From Kuschelorhynchus macadamiae (taxonomy: Eukaryota; Arthropoda; Insecta; Coleoptera; Curculionidae): 64,000 nucleotides of DNA. Location: positions 1 through 64,000 of the forward strand of contig JAUTXW010005211.1 of assembly GCA_030620095.1 (NCBI GenBank), in the 5' to 3' direction. The notes under the pieces were generated by a model, which was not told the DNA's origin, did no database searches, and saw nothing but the letters and a program-made list of their open reading frames with translations. The position numbers were made by a program, and so were the translations under genes. This document shows positions 18,601 to 30,309 of this stretch, piece after piece; position 1 is the first letter of the stretch; every line of letters starts with the position of its first letter.

Positions 18601-18955
18601 CGTGAACACCAGTTTAATAAAATACTGTAGATTTAGCAGCTAATCTTGCTAGTATATTGATAACTGTCAAGTATAAACCAATATATCAGTAAGCCGTTTT
18701 TGTCTACCTAAGCCAGTTTTTTCATTTTTGCAATTATTGACCTAATTCTTTAAAATAAACTGTATAAGCCATACATTTATGAAATCGGCATAAAACTTTC
18801 TTTTAAAATAAAAATTAATATATAAGATGTTCCATAATAAAAAACATTTTGTTAAAACTGATTTTTTATGCTCAATTGTTTTTTCTGATATCATATTATA
18901 AAAAATTCTGTAAAAACCCTAAAATTTTTGTATTTATTTTAATACTCTTAAATTG

Positions 18956-19215
18956 ATATGATAAGCTAATAACCCAGTATAAAATTTTTATAAAAATATA
19001 TTTAATATTATTACTTGTGGGGAGCTTAATTTCAAAAACATACAAATGTTAGACAATGAAATGCTTAAAGTCCTTTTCTGTTATGACTCGCGGATCCCCG
19101 TAGAGAGTTAGATGTCTAAAAGTTAAGTAAGCTGTTGAGGTTAAAACAATGTAAAGTTATTCATAAAATTGTAAATAAGACACAAAAATTAGATACAACT
19201 AATTTATTTTCAAGG
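18956..19215. other. Unassigned AT-rich DNA
   Basis: No recognisable feature. Confidence 0.4.
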
Positions 19216-19447
19216 GATGTATAGGCTAATAACAGAAGGGGCCATTGTTACAAATAAAACACCGATAGAAACGTACCACAAATACACTGTTACTATTAGA
19301 AACTACTCAAAAAAAGACAAAATATATCTGAAACTGAAAGAGAATCCACGGATTATTTATGCTAATACCAGAAAAAAACTTAATATTATTATACATATAG
19401 CGCCATCTACTGAAAAAGTAATTACAAATGTTTCAAATAAAAGTCGG
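19216..19447 (+). CDS. Possible orphan exon, unidentified protein
   Basis: A 77-codon frame is preceded by AACTAATTTATTTTCAAG, which has both a branch-like ACTAAT and an acceptor-like end, and is followed by TCG|GTAGGT, a plausible donor. The peptide alternates hydrophobic and polar residues (YTVTIRNYSKKDKIYLKL, then LNIIIHIAPSTEKVI), compatible with an Ig-like or MSP/ASH beta-sandwich as in cilia-associated proteins. It is not transposon-like by eye. I do not recognise the family; chance is possible at this length. Confidence 0.22.
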
Positions 19448-21960
19448 TAGGTCTAAAAATGATAAATTTGAACTTGGCATGAGAGATTATTAATTATCGA
19501 AATTATGTTTTGAGTTTATACGGTAAGAAATTAATTTAAAAAACATCGGAAGAACATCGTTAGAAAACATCGATGTCAACCGATGTTATCGGAAAGAATA
19601 ATATCGATGTAAACATCGATAATCGAAAGCAGAAAATCGATGTTTTTTAAACATCACTCCATGGGTTCTTTTTTCTGGGAACATGTTCCTAGCCTAAATT
19701 CAATTATTTTAGATTTACTGATAGTTGAAAAACGACATTTTTGAAGCTGTTTGCAGTGGTTATACTGGTTTACCGTATATGTAAGTACGTTTTTCACTTG
19801 TTTTTCTTACTTAATATATGATATAAATAAACACTTTTTTCTTATTTCCGTAGGAATAGTTGCTAAAATGTTTTAATAATATTTTTTTTTATATAAAAAT
19901 GGATAATATTATTGTTTTTGTCGCTGTGTTCTGCAAAGCTTTTTTTGATCTGTATTTTTTAATGCTGCTTTCTAGGTCCTATAGATATGGTTTTCATCAA
20001 GGTTTTTGAAACCCCCTGTAAACTTTTTCAACAGAAAATTTCCTATGTTCCGTGCAGCACAGTAGAACAATGGGGGGTGTTGAACCCCCAACCTCCATTC
20101 CTCTTATCTACAGCCGTGACAACCCCACCCCATTGCCAATAATAATAACATAGGCATATTTCATAATTAAGCATTTTATGTCTTAAACTTTTTTCCCCTT
20201 TTTTATAAAATACAAAATATTTAGGATTTTTAAAAATGTTGTCGAGCAAAGAAAAACTAATTACCTAGGATTGGTCAAAAAGTCGCGGCAAAACAAAGTA
20301 GTATTTTATTATAGATAATGGAACATCCTGTATATTATATGTCCACCCGAGAAATTTAAGAAAAACCCTACCTCAAAAGAATACTCGGGTGTTTTTAAAG
20401 ATAAACCAGGTATATTTATAATCAGTAAAAGAGACTTACTTGATAGACCTAATATACAGGGTATTCTATTTAAAAAAAATCATCTTTTTTGATGCGACTT
20501 TATGACCCTTCTTGTATAATTAGTTCTTTGTTTCAATAAATTTTGAAAAATCCTAAATTTTAATTTATTTAAAATGTATTGCTAGCTCTGTTTCTTTTGG
20601 ATATAATCTACCGTTTCCATACATACCAGCGACCCTATATTGCCTTTGGATTTGATTTATGAAGTATAATTTACTAGAAAAGTTATGTCACCGCACCCTG
20701 AGGTATATACCCGGCATACTCCTTTAGAAGCCAATCTGATTTTTCTTCGGGTTATTTTAGTTATTATAATTTTAATGAATCTTGAAATTTTTAAGTATTT
20801 TTATTTTTGGCACAAAACATTTCTTGTGTGAGTGAAGTATATAGCGGGGGGAGTGAAGTGTAAAACTAAGGGGAAAAAGGAAGTCTTATAAAAATATCGT
20901 GTTCATATGAGTTCCGGAATTTTTTATTGCATTCAATTTTTTCAATCATTTTAATTTTTGAGAAAATGTGTTACTGTTTTTTATGAATATGTAGATAGGG
21001 TGCTTCTTATATAAGCATCGTGATTCTCGTAAATTTTCATATGCTCAGTAACTACATGATATTTCATTAGGTGATGTTAAAAATTTCTGTATAACGAAAT
21101 AAAGCGGTCTTCAAAAAAGCAGTTAAAAAGTAAATTGTATTCTCTCTTGACAATTTGACTTTATAAAGTGAGCGTCAGTCCAATAAAGATAGTAAATAGA
21201 CATTATACTCGTTGTGTTAAATTCAAAACAGTCAATACATAACTGTATTTTTATGATTAATTAGGTAATAAAGATTTGGTTTGACGCGAACTTCACAAAG
21301 TCAAATTTTCAAGTTGGAATAAATTATTTTTTACCCTTTAATGTTTTTTTTTGAAGTCGGTTTTTTTTTCTATTAGAAAATTTATTAAAAAGTTATCGTT
21401 TAAGAAATTTTTAAAAAAATTACCTATTACATATTACTCTGTATAACATTTTGTTGTGAGACTATTTATGCTTGACCCTAGGCCATAACCACAACTCAGC
21501 ATCTTAATTCTAATTTAATAAGCCTTAATTTAATCAAACCAAAAATAAAAATAAAAAGGGTGACATCAAAAAAAGACTAAAAAGTTGAAAATTACATTTT
21601 AAAAGACCTTAAAATTAGATTTTTGAAGTCAGCGTCGAACTACTATTTGATTATTAGGTACTAAAAAAGCCATGTATTTAATATTAGTTTTTTCTTTTAG
21701 AATACACACCTACATAGAGATAATATGGTCTAGTACTTAATATTAATTTATCACGTCATAAGTCAAGTTTTAAAGTTGTTTAATGTTATTTTTTACATTT
21801 AAATGCTTTTAATTTTTCTCAATTTTTTTTTAAATTACGAAATTTTATATATTCTGCGCTATGTTAACGGCGCTTAAAAATGTTCAGATCTTACGATTTT
21901 TGGATGATTAGTTTGTTGTATCAATTTCAAACGGGCCAGAGCGAAAATTTTTTCAGCTAT
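19448..21960. other. Unassigned AT-rich DNA
   Basis: Contains a cluster of ATCGATGT-type motifs at 19550-19650, a mariner-end-like piece ATGGAACATCCTGTATA near 20320 and another TATACAGGGTATTC near 20455. Nothing codes. Confidence 0.4.
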
Positions 21961-22836
21961 ACAGCTACTAGAACTAGCTGGAGAACGAAAAGAAAAATAA
22001 ATTTGAAATTTTGACTTCGGCCATAGGTGGCGGCGCTCTAGCTTTTAAAAATAGTGTTTCAGTGTTGCCAGATCTACTTGGAACTAGCATCAGCTTTAAA
22101 ATTTTAAATAGGACACCCTGTAGTTTATTTTATTTTTAGATTCTGCAAAAAAATCTAAGTTTTTTTATTTGTATAGAATATTTTTCCATTTCCCTTACCC
22201 TTTTTTAAATATTAATAATTTTGTGTTTTTTTTTACCAAAACTATGTGAATTAAAACTTCAATATTGTCGTCTCCAGATGTCAAATCAATCTGAAATTTT
22301 AATATTATTTAGTCAACATGTGGTACTTTAATTTTAGCAACATGAGATCGCCGACTTTTATACAGAGTGTCCTAAAAATTAACTTCAATTCAGATTTTAT
22401 AAATTTGATTGAAAGTGACTTTTTTTAAAATGGAACACCCTGTATATTATGGAAGCGTTGAATATAGTGGACAAATTGAATTTTTTTGATATAAGGTGTT
22501 CATATATCTATTTTAAACTGTTTTCCATTTATAAGCGATTTTATGAATAATTATTACTATTCATATTCGACAAATAGACATTAAAGATATCGATTCATTA
22601 GCGATTTTATAAATAATTAATTTATGATATTAAAACAGCTTACGCAAAGCCAAACGATTTTCTTTTTATATAAATTGTGGTTTTGAAAAGAACTGATTTT
22701 GTCAGTAAATTAAAACTCTAGAAATTCTGTATCATGTAAGCAATCGGTAATTCATTTCATCACATGACAGGTGAGCAGTTTGCTTCATCACTTCAAATAA
22801 TTCTTTTCAGAAATTCTGGATCCTCCTGTGCACAAA

Positions 22837-23019
22837 TTAATAACCTGTGCAATAATCTACACGTTTTGGATGATCATCTGGTTGTAAAGCCTGTAATGTA
22901 ACTAGTTTGTAGTCATGCATATTACGTTTATGCAAAATTCTCCATATTGAAGTTCGAGTTATCCCTAAATCATTTGCACTTGTTATTAAAGCATGAGGAT
23001 AGGCATTAAAATACGCCAA
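22837..23019 (-). pseudogene. Mariner transposase helix-turn-helix scrap
   Basis: 60 codons reading LGITRTSIWRILHKRNMHDY and then YKLVTLQAL and DHPKRVDYC. This is the second helix-turn-helix and linker typical of mariner-like transposases (compare the RILH...HPYK segment of the 12100-13176 gene). It sits between the long arms of the 21963-24195 relic. The catalytic part is missing. Confidence 0.65.
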
Positions 23020-23250
23020 AAACGTTAATTTGATTTTCTTCGTTTTGAGTAATAGGGTGAAATTAAATTCCTGGACCTTGCACAGTTCCGTAATTTAAAA
23101 AGTTACCTTCAATTTTGAGAAATTTCCTTGGGTTCATTGGCGGCAAATTTGGAAATTTTGCAGGTCCTTGCAAACATTCTTTGACACTTCACTTGAATAA
23201 AAAACAAATTTAAATAGCTATTATTTCTATTATAAACTAAAAAATGAGAT

Positions 23251-23565
23251 ATGTCATGCCACCATCGTTACAAATTGCAATTCTTACATCGTAGCATGGA
23301 GATCGTTAACACCATCAAAATACGCAAACTAAAATACCTTGGACATATCAAGCGAAGTGAAAACAAATACGCCCTACTACAATCCATTACACAAGGTAAG
23401 ATCTACGGGAAGAGAGGTCCAGGACGCAAAAGAATCTCCTGGCTCCAGATCCTTAGGGCGTGGTTCGATAAGAGCTCAAGCGAACTTTTCAGAATAGCGG
23501 TCGACAAAGTTAGAATAATAAGAAATAGAAACGGATAGGCACTACAAGAAGAAGACATCATAGCA
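23251..23565 (+). mobile_element. 3' end of an RTE-like non-LTR retrotransposon
   Basis: A 95-codon frame gives IRKLKYLGHIKRSENKYALL, then QGKIYGKRGPGRKRISWL, LRAWF and ending RNRNG. This is the familiar C-terminal tail of endonuclease-reverse-transcriptase proteins of many arthropod LINEs. The stop is followed closely by an AAGAAGAAG tail, as at the 3' end of such elements. It is 5'-truncated and inserted in the mariner relic. Confidence 0.8.
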
Positions 23566-24060
23566 CACTTGTCGTTTTAGATCTTTAAAGTCTTGTCAAA
23601 TATTAATAGTAATTATTCATAAAATCGCTTATAAATCGAAAGCGGACCAAAATAAGAATAGGAATGAAAAAAATTCAATTTGTCCAATCTATTTAACGCT
23701 TCAATAGTATACAAAAAAAGTCACTTTGGATCAATTTTATAGAATATGAATTGCAGCTGGTTTTTAGGACATACTGTATAAAAGTCGGCGATCCTATGTT
23801 GCTAAAATTAAAGTACCACATGTTGTCTAAATAGTATTAAAATTTACATTGATTTGGCATCTGGGGGCGAAAATATTGAAGTTCTAATTCACAGTTTTGT
23901 TAAAAAAAAAACAAAATAATTAACATTTAAGAGAAATGAAAAAATATCGCATACAAAAAATTTGTATGCGATATTCTTATTGTTCGATATAAAAACTTAG
24001 ATTTTTTCGCAGAATCTAAAAATAAAATAAAGTATAGGGTGTCCGATTCAAAATTTCAAA

Positions 24061-25268
24061 GTTGATGGCGTCTACCCGTAGATCTGGCAACACTGCAAAC
24101 GCGCAATTATTGTTAAAAGCTAGAGCTCAGCCTCCTATGGCAGTAGTCAAAATTTCAAATTTATTTTTCTTTTCGTTCTCTAGATACTTCTAACGTACCA
24201 TCGAGTATGGAATACCCTGTGTATTGCTTTTTAATATATTATGTGTTCACAAACATAACTTTATTATTTATTATCGTCAAGAGTACTTTTAATTTAAGTA
24301 ACTGAAGCAGTATGTCACATATTCCTTTTTCTCCCACATTTTCTATTGCTGCGAATGCCCTTACCAACTTAACGAGTTGTTTTTTTTTTCTAAACCTACT
24401 TTGGACTGTTGCCTCACAACACTAACTCAGTTGAAAATTGCATCTATAAGTTCGACTGTACAACGGGGGGTTTTTTAGCAAAACATGAAAGACGAAAGAA
24501 AGACTATTAGAATATTATTGCAAAATATGATTTCTTTATCACTAGAATGTATTAAAATTCAAGCCACTGGTAACTGATTAATTATGTATGATGTAAAAAT
24601 AAATTTAAAATCATTACTATTAACCTCGTATTATTAATTTATTATTAAAATATATGCAAAAAATGTTGATGGCGTCTACCCGTAGATCTGGCAACACTGC
24701 AAACGCGCAATTATTGTTAAAAGCTAGAGCTCAGCCTCCTATGGCGGTAGTCAAAATTTCAAATTTATTTTTCTTTTCGTTCTCTAGATACTTCTAACGT
24801 ACCATCGAGTATGGAATACCCTGTGTATTGCTTTTTAATATATTATGTGTTCACAAACATAACTTTATTATTTATTATCGTCAAGAGTACTTTTAATTTA
24901 AGTAACTGAAGCAGTATGTCACATATTCCTTTTTCTCCCACATTTTCTATTGCTGCGAATGCCCTTACCAACTTAACGAGTTGTTTTTTTTTTTCTAAAC
25001 CTACTTTGGACTGTTGCCTCACAACACTAACTCAGTTGAAAATTGCATCTATAAGTTCGACTGTACAACGGGGGGTTTTTTAGCAAAACATGAAAGACGA
25101 AAGAAAGACTATTAGAATATTATTGCAAAATATGATTTCTTTATCACTAGAATGTATTAAAATTCAAGCCACTGGTAACTGATTAATTATGTATGATGTA
25201 AAAATAAATTTAAAATCATTACTATTAACCTCGTATTATTAATTTATTATTAAAATATATGCAAAAAA
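24061..25268 (+). repeat. Recent 604-bp tandem duplication
   Basis: 24061-24664 and 24665-25268 are almost identical, differing at CAGTAGTC/CGGTAGTC and in one poly-T length. The unit begins inside the right arm of the mariner relic and extends into flanking DNA, so it duplicates part of the arm. Short shared bases (ATGTTG/AAGTTG) mark the junction. Confidence 0.9.
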
Positions 25269-26145
25269 TGTTAACAATTAATAAGATTATTATTGTTAGT
25301 GAATGGTGTGATTCGAAACAAAACAGAATTTCCCATAACATTAGGTTGCACACCACAAACAATTAAAAGTGGTTGACTAATCTAGAGCAATCGCCATTTA
25401 AATAAAGTTTTTCCCTTTAGTAAATATATAACAGCATTCACCTTGAGTGGATTTATATTTATTGCACGATTAATAAACCTCCTTTTACGATTTAATCGAC
25501 ATGAAACGATTGTTCGTACAAGCTTGTATGACACAAACGGTAAATTTAACGAGAATATAAACATACCTACATAACATTTCAAACTAAAAAACGATTTTTT
25601 CTATCCGAATGTTGCAAATAACAAAATTATTAGAAAGACTGAAGTAACGAAAAAATATCATGCTTAAATGCATACATAAATTCATGTAATTCAACAATGG
25701 GTCATATGAATAAAACTAGCATAAGAAAAAACAAATATTCGTATTTACCGAATTGTAAGCATATGCTCAACTCTAACATCAATAAACCAAAGCATATCCT
25801 CAAATGTCTGAGGATTTGTTTAGAAAAATATGTTCCGGTCAGTAGCAGACACACGGTAGAAGATTGCGCAAGTATTTTTTTTAATAGTTTCAAGTAGTAT
25901 GTAGCCAGTACTTTTATGAGAATAGTGAAAAGGCCAAAGTTGACGCCCATGGTCCATAGACCATATCACTATACAGCGGATGCGATTTTTTATCCGATAT
26001 TCGGTAGACACGGGATTTCAATCCGGTAGAAACAAAATTGAATTACATTTCTGTAAGCAGCACCTAAAAATAGGTAGTTAATAAAATAGTAGATTAATAG
26101 ACGAATTCTCGCCTTTGCCCAAAAAATTGTTGAGGGTAGACAGTT
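25269..26145. other. Unassigned AT-rich DNA
   Basis: Two overlapping short frames at 25697-25950 are on opposite strands of the same AT-rich sequence and look like chance. Confidence 0.4.
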
Positions 26146-26149
26146 TAAA

Positions 26150-26890
26150 TTCAAATTATAATTCAAATTCAAAATGTTTTTTATTTCTCAAAAGAACCTA
26201 AGGTTACATTTTCTTAAAATTAATAAAATATGTCTGCGAGATCCAGCATAACCGCTCACTTAGCAATCTTTCATAAAATTAAAAACCAGTAAAAAAAGAC
26301 ACATCTACATATAAGTACACACCTTTAATTTCTTTACATACTAAAGATCAATAGCTATCTTAAGACTTGCTTAGAAAATAAGTAAAATTTATACTTTTAT
26401 TTAAATAAACTCAAAGATGAGAAAAGGACTTGATGCGATCAGGTAGGAAATTCACTAGTCTAATTGCATTGTAGAAAAACGACCTCTGGACAGGGGATGT
26501 AGTGTATCTCAGAACCTGGTACAAGTCACAATACCTCTAGTGAGTATATTTGTGCCTTCGGGCAGTTTCTCAAAAAAATACAAGGAAATTTTGAATTTTC
26601 TCTGAATTAACGAAACAAGATGGATTTCAAATCTTTCTTTAAGGAAAACCAATTTAGCTTCAAGGAACGCCTTAATGTGAGCAAATTTTCGAAGTCTACA
26701 TGAAAAACGAATACGTACATGAGTTTTGCAATTTCTGTAAATTGTTTTTATTATTAAGAGTTGGCAATGGGCAATACGCAATGCCTGCCTAACTAATACA
26801 TGAAAGAATAAAACAAATCTTAAGCCTGATCTCAGAGCTGAAAATATCCTTGTATAATGCGTATAATACAAGACTTTTGCAATAACTCCA

Positions 26891-26938
<48 letters not shown>

Positions 26939-27620
26939 CAGTATATATGAAAAACAATAAAGGTCTCAAATAATCAAAATATCAAATTGGTTTTGATAAA
27001 GTTAGAAGATTCGTCACTGATGATCGCTCTCTGATGCCTGTCGCTTAAGTAGTTCTGAATGAAACCAGAAGATCTACTATCAAAGTGGGAAAAAATTAAT
27101 TTTGTTAAATAGTACTGTGGCTAATAGTGTCAAACGCTCTACTGAAATCTAGCAAGATCAAACAGAAATCTTCCCATACTTTTAATAAAACCGATCCCTT
27201 ACGAAACTCTGAGTGTTTGGTAGAATGGTTTTTTGTTTAAAATAGTCATTCATTTGTTCATTTACAAATTCTTTCCAAAACTTTTGACAGAGTGCACGAG
27301 CTACCGAGGTCGGGTTATTTTTCTTTGGTACCAGAATTACATCGGCTTTTTTCCAAATACTGGAAAATTTACAAAAAGTTATGCATTTATTAAAATTATA
27401 GGTAGGATAATGCACAAGAAAAGGACAGACTAATTGCAATATTCTCATGTTAAAACCACCAATTCAGACAGCATTGATTTTAGAGATTAACTTAAGTATC
27501 TTGGCCTCATCAACTTGAAATTTAAAACTCATTAATCATTTAAGTTATATCAGTGCTTATTTTCGTAGATGTTTTTAACTTTGTCACAAAAAGATGTTTC
27601 CAGGTTGCACAAAGTATCCA
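26150..27620 (-). mobile_element. Non-LTR retrotransposon (jockey/CR1-like), broken, minus strand
   Basis: In minus-strand order: finger-region sequence DVILVPKKNNPTSV and FVNEQMNDYFKQ (27182-27448), RT motif A LDFSRAFDTI near 27125-27165, a following YLSDRHQ-like piece near 27030, then in other frames the C-terminal domain between 26870 and 26400. The 3' end has a short GAATTT-type repeat near 26150. The frame is broken repeatedly and a (TA)n array sits inside at 26889-26938. 5' truncated. Confidence 0.75.
26889..26938. repeat. (TA)n microsatellite inside a LINE relic
   Basis: About 50 bp of TA within the LINE body, so it arose or landed after LINE insertion. Confidence 0.9.
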
Positions 27621-28925
27621 ATGGGGCCCGGATCTGGGGATCTAGTGCATCTTCCTCCTTATATTACAGAATACAGTACACTAAATTGGAACAAGTGATA
27701 AACTGGAATATGACCGAAATCGATCTCTAAAAAAAGGAAAACGAACTTTTTTTCTGTATACCACCAAAACGTAAGGCAATTTAAACCTTAACGTACCTTA
27801 AAGTGGCGGAATTATATTTTTTATTTTAAGTTTTGTTTTTTATATTTAGTATGAATTGTATACTGTATTATATAGCAGTTCTATCTAAACATAACCCATA
27901 AATAGCAAAAGTAAGTCATTTTATAAATATTTATTGAAATGAAGATAAAATTAAACATAACATTGAGTTTAGTTGTATAATTGAGTTATTATCCTCTCAA
28001 TATTGACAATAAAGCTGTAAGATGTGGTCTATTTCAAACAATACTGGTCTTAATATTTTCAGTGGTACCTGAGCTATTATTAGATATAATGTAGATATAA
28101 TTTCGACATTTGAAAAAACTGGGATTTTTCGTTCTTTCCGATGATCCGAACCATTTATACACTAGCATTCTCTACCTTCTTTATTTTTATTTTAATCTGG
28201 TTCAATTGGTAATCGTCTTTTAAAACTCGAGCGCCGCGATTTTTTATTCTTTTTAAACTGTATATTAGGGCGTATTGACGTGTGCCTGAAAGTTACGTCC
28301 CCGACCCTCATTAGTTTCGTGAGATATTTGGGATGAAAGGTCGCGGATTTTGTTATCTCATTTCCTATCGCTCAAACATGAAAAACATCATTACAAGAGT
28401 ATAACATCTTCATTTTTAATACCCAAAAAAATATTTGGCTTTACTGCGCCTAACCGTTCTCCAGATATAAAGCTTACTAGGTGCAAAAATGCAAAAATTG
28501 CTAAATTCAAACTGCAATGACACTTATATAGTATTTTTTTTATAAATAGCTTCAAACAGCTAACTGTTCTCGAGATATAAGACACAAAAGTTTTGGTCAA
28601 AAATTACTACATCTGTTTGAACGCCATTATCTAGCTCTCTGATTCACACAAAAATTAATCAAGTTATTACTCTTATCATCAATTATCTACCTAAAAGTTT
28701 TAACATTTTTACATACACCTTATCATTTTCGAGATACGATGCTGACAAGTTACAACATTTTTCAAATCGCATCTAAGCTGTTTCGGGTTGTCGGTGTCAA
28801 ACGATTTATACTCGTGCATCAATCTTCAGAAAATTAGTAGTATAGTAAATAAATAAATTGCTATTGGACGGGGAAACAATAAAAGTTGAGCGCGGATTAG
28901 AAATTTAAAAAATGGCAAATATGAT
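27621..28925. other. Unassigned DNA with repeated CGAGATATAA-type motif
   Basis: No protein. Phrases such as TCTCCAGATATAAAG, TCTCGAGATATAAGA and TTTTCGAGATACGA recur near 28460, 28570 and 28728, spaced about 110-160 bp apart, suggesting the inside of an old non-autonomous element. Confidence 0.4.
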
Positions 28926-28929
28926 CAGG

Positions 28930-30170
28930 AATGATGGACTACCAAGAATTCGTGTCTAAGGCTCTAGAGGGGAAGTGTGGTATAAACACTATCTATACTG
29001 ACTTCTCCAGGGCTTTCGATACGGTAAATCCTAAAATTTTAATAAAGAAATTATCCGCCCTTGGCATTCACCTCACACTACGGATTGGTTTTTAAGTTTT
29101 TTATCTAACCGTAATCAGAGTGTTAAAATTAATGGTGTACTATCGCAGCCTGTTGATGTTAGCTCGGACGTTCCGCAGGGAAGCCACTTGTCCACACTCC
29201 TATTTAGTTATATTAATGGCAACAAGCATTCTATTTTAAATATTAGATTCTTTTTATACGTTGATGAATTTAAACTTTATAGAAGTATCACAAATTCATA
29301 TGACTGTATGAATGCTGTATGACTGCAGTAGAACTTAAGCAGATTTACTGACTGGTCCAGAAGGAATTTAATTTCACTTATTATAAATAAATGCTTTTAT
29401 ATGAATTTTTCAAAACTAAGATCGCCTGAAATGAATACAAGGTTGATAGCCACATTGACACAAGTGAAAGTTGTGAAGGATTTGGGAATATTCTTTGTTA
29501 GGGCCCTAAGATTTGACACCCATAATGAATTCATATGTAATAAATAAATTAAAATTTTAAATTTTATCAGTAAATCATTGAAAGATTTTTCTAAAATTAT
29601 ATGTTTCAAAACCCTTTACTGGTCAATTGTTCGATTCATCTTAGAATATGCATTAGTAAAATGGACATCATTTTATGAAAATTATACTCAGAGAACCCAG
29701 AGGATTCAACGAAAATGTTTAAAATTGATTGATTTTAAAGAAAATTGACTTACGAACTATACAGCAATGGTTGAATATATTATCTCTGGAAAATAGAAGA
29801 ATAACCTTAGATGTATGTTTTCTATTTAAATTATGTAATAATTATGTAAACTACCCTGAACTGGTGGAGTCAGTGGGTTTATTAGTTCCTCAGAGAGACA
29901 CACGAAATCATTACACATTTGCAATTGGATTTTATAGTACCAATTACGGCTAGGAATCCCTATGTAATGAATTTAACAGCCTACCTGGCATTGAGATATT
30001 TCACCTTTCTAGCAGACAATTAAAAAATAAACTTACATCAATTTTATCGCCATCAACATAGTTTAAACTTCGCATTCCTGTGATACAGTCTGCACGTTTC
30101 CTGATGCATTGATTTGTTAATGTGTGTCATATTTATTGTAAATTGCTGGTTCCGCTAATATAATATTTTG
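28930..30170 (+). mobile_element. Non-LTR retrotransposon (jockey/I-like) relic, plus strand
   Basis: RT motif A YTDFSRAFDTVNPKIL near 29000-29040, motif B VPQGSHLSTLLF near 29170-29210, motif C FLYVDEFKLYR near 29255-29285, then downstream domain pieces (VVKDLGIFF near 29470, a 74-codon frame at 29729-29953, and FNSLPGIEIFHLSSRQL near 29970-30030). The YxDD box reads YVDE, so the second catalytic Asp is lost. Many stops and shifts; 5' truncated and dead. Confidence 0.8.
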
Positions 30171-30309
30171 TGACTTCCGTTCTATGCATTTCAGATGTCA
30201 TTTGAACTACACCCGAAAAAAACTCTTGATCTGGTAAAAAGACGGCAGGAAAATTAAATGCCCAGCACATCGTAATTATCTCGTAAAATTTTATGGGCTG
30301 CAGATTTTG

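Larger units (their letters stand above)
16085..18955 (-). mobile_element. Long-TIR mariner relic, split by a second mariner
   Basis: The right arm (about 18700-18955) is the inverted counterpart of two separated left blocks, 16085-16215 and 17646-17770. Joining the left blocks across the inserted mariner at 16216-17645 gives one arm of roughly 250 bp. Between the arms on the minus strand lies a broken transposase (17935-18600). A CATCTT/GTTCCAT-type end motif occurs inside the arms. The outer limits are approximate. Confidence 0.7.
21963..24195. mobile_element. Long-TIR mariner relic with about 615-bp arms
   Basis: The left arm (21963 to about 22580) and right arm (about 23580-24195) are inverted counterparts: GAGAACGAAAAGAAAAATAAA faces TTTATTTTTCTTTTCGTTCTC, and the inner parts match around GGTACTTTAATTTTAGCAAC. 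Each arm contains several internal mariner-end motifs of the type ACACCCTGTA or GGTGTCC (for example 22107, 22363, 22433). The centre carries a transposase scrap and a LINE tail. Confidence 0.8.

Noticed and set aside
19550..19650. Cluster of ATCGATGT motifs as an operator array
   Set aside because: Irregular spacing and AT-rich context; no support for a regulatory role.
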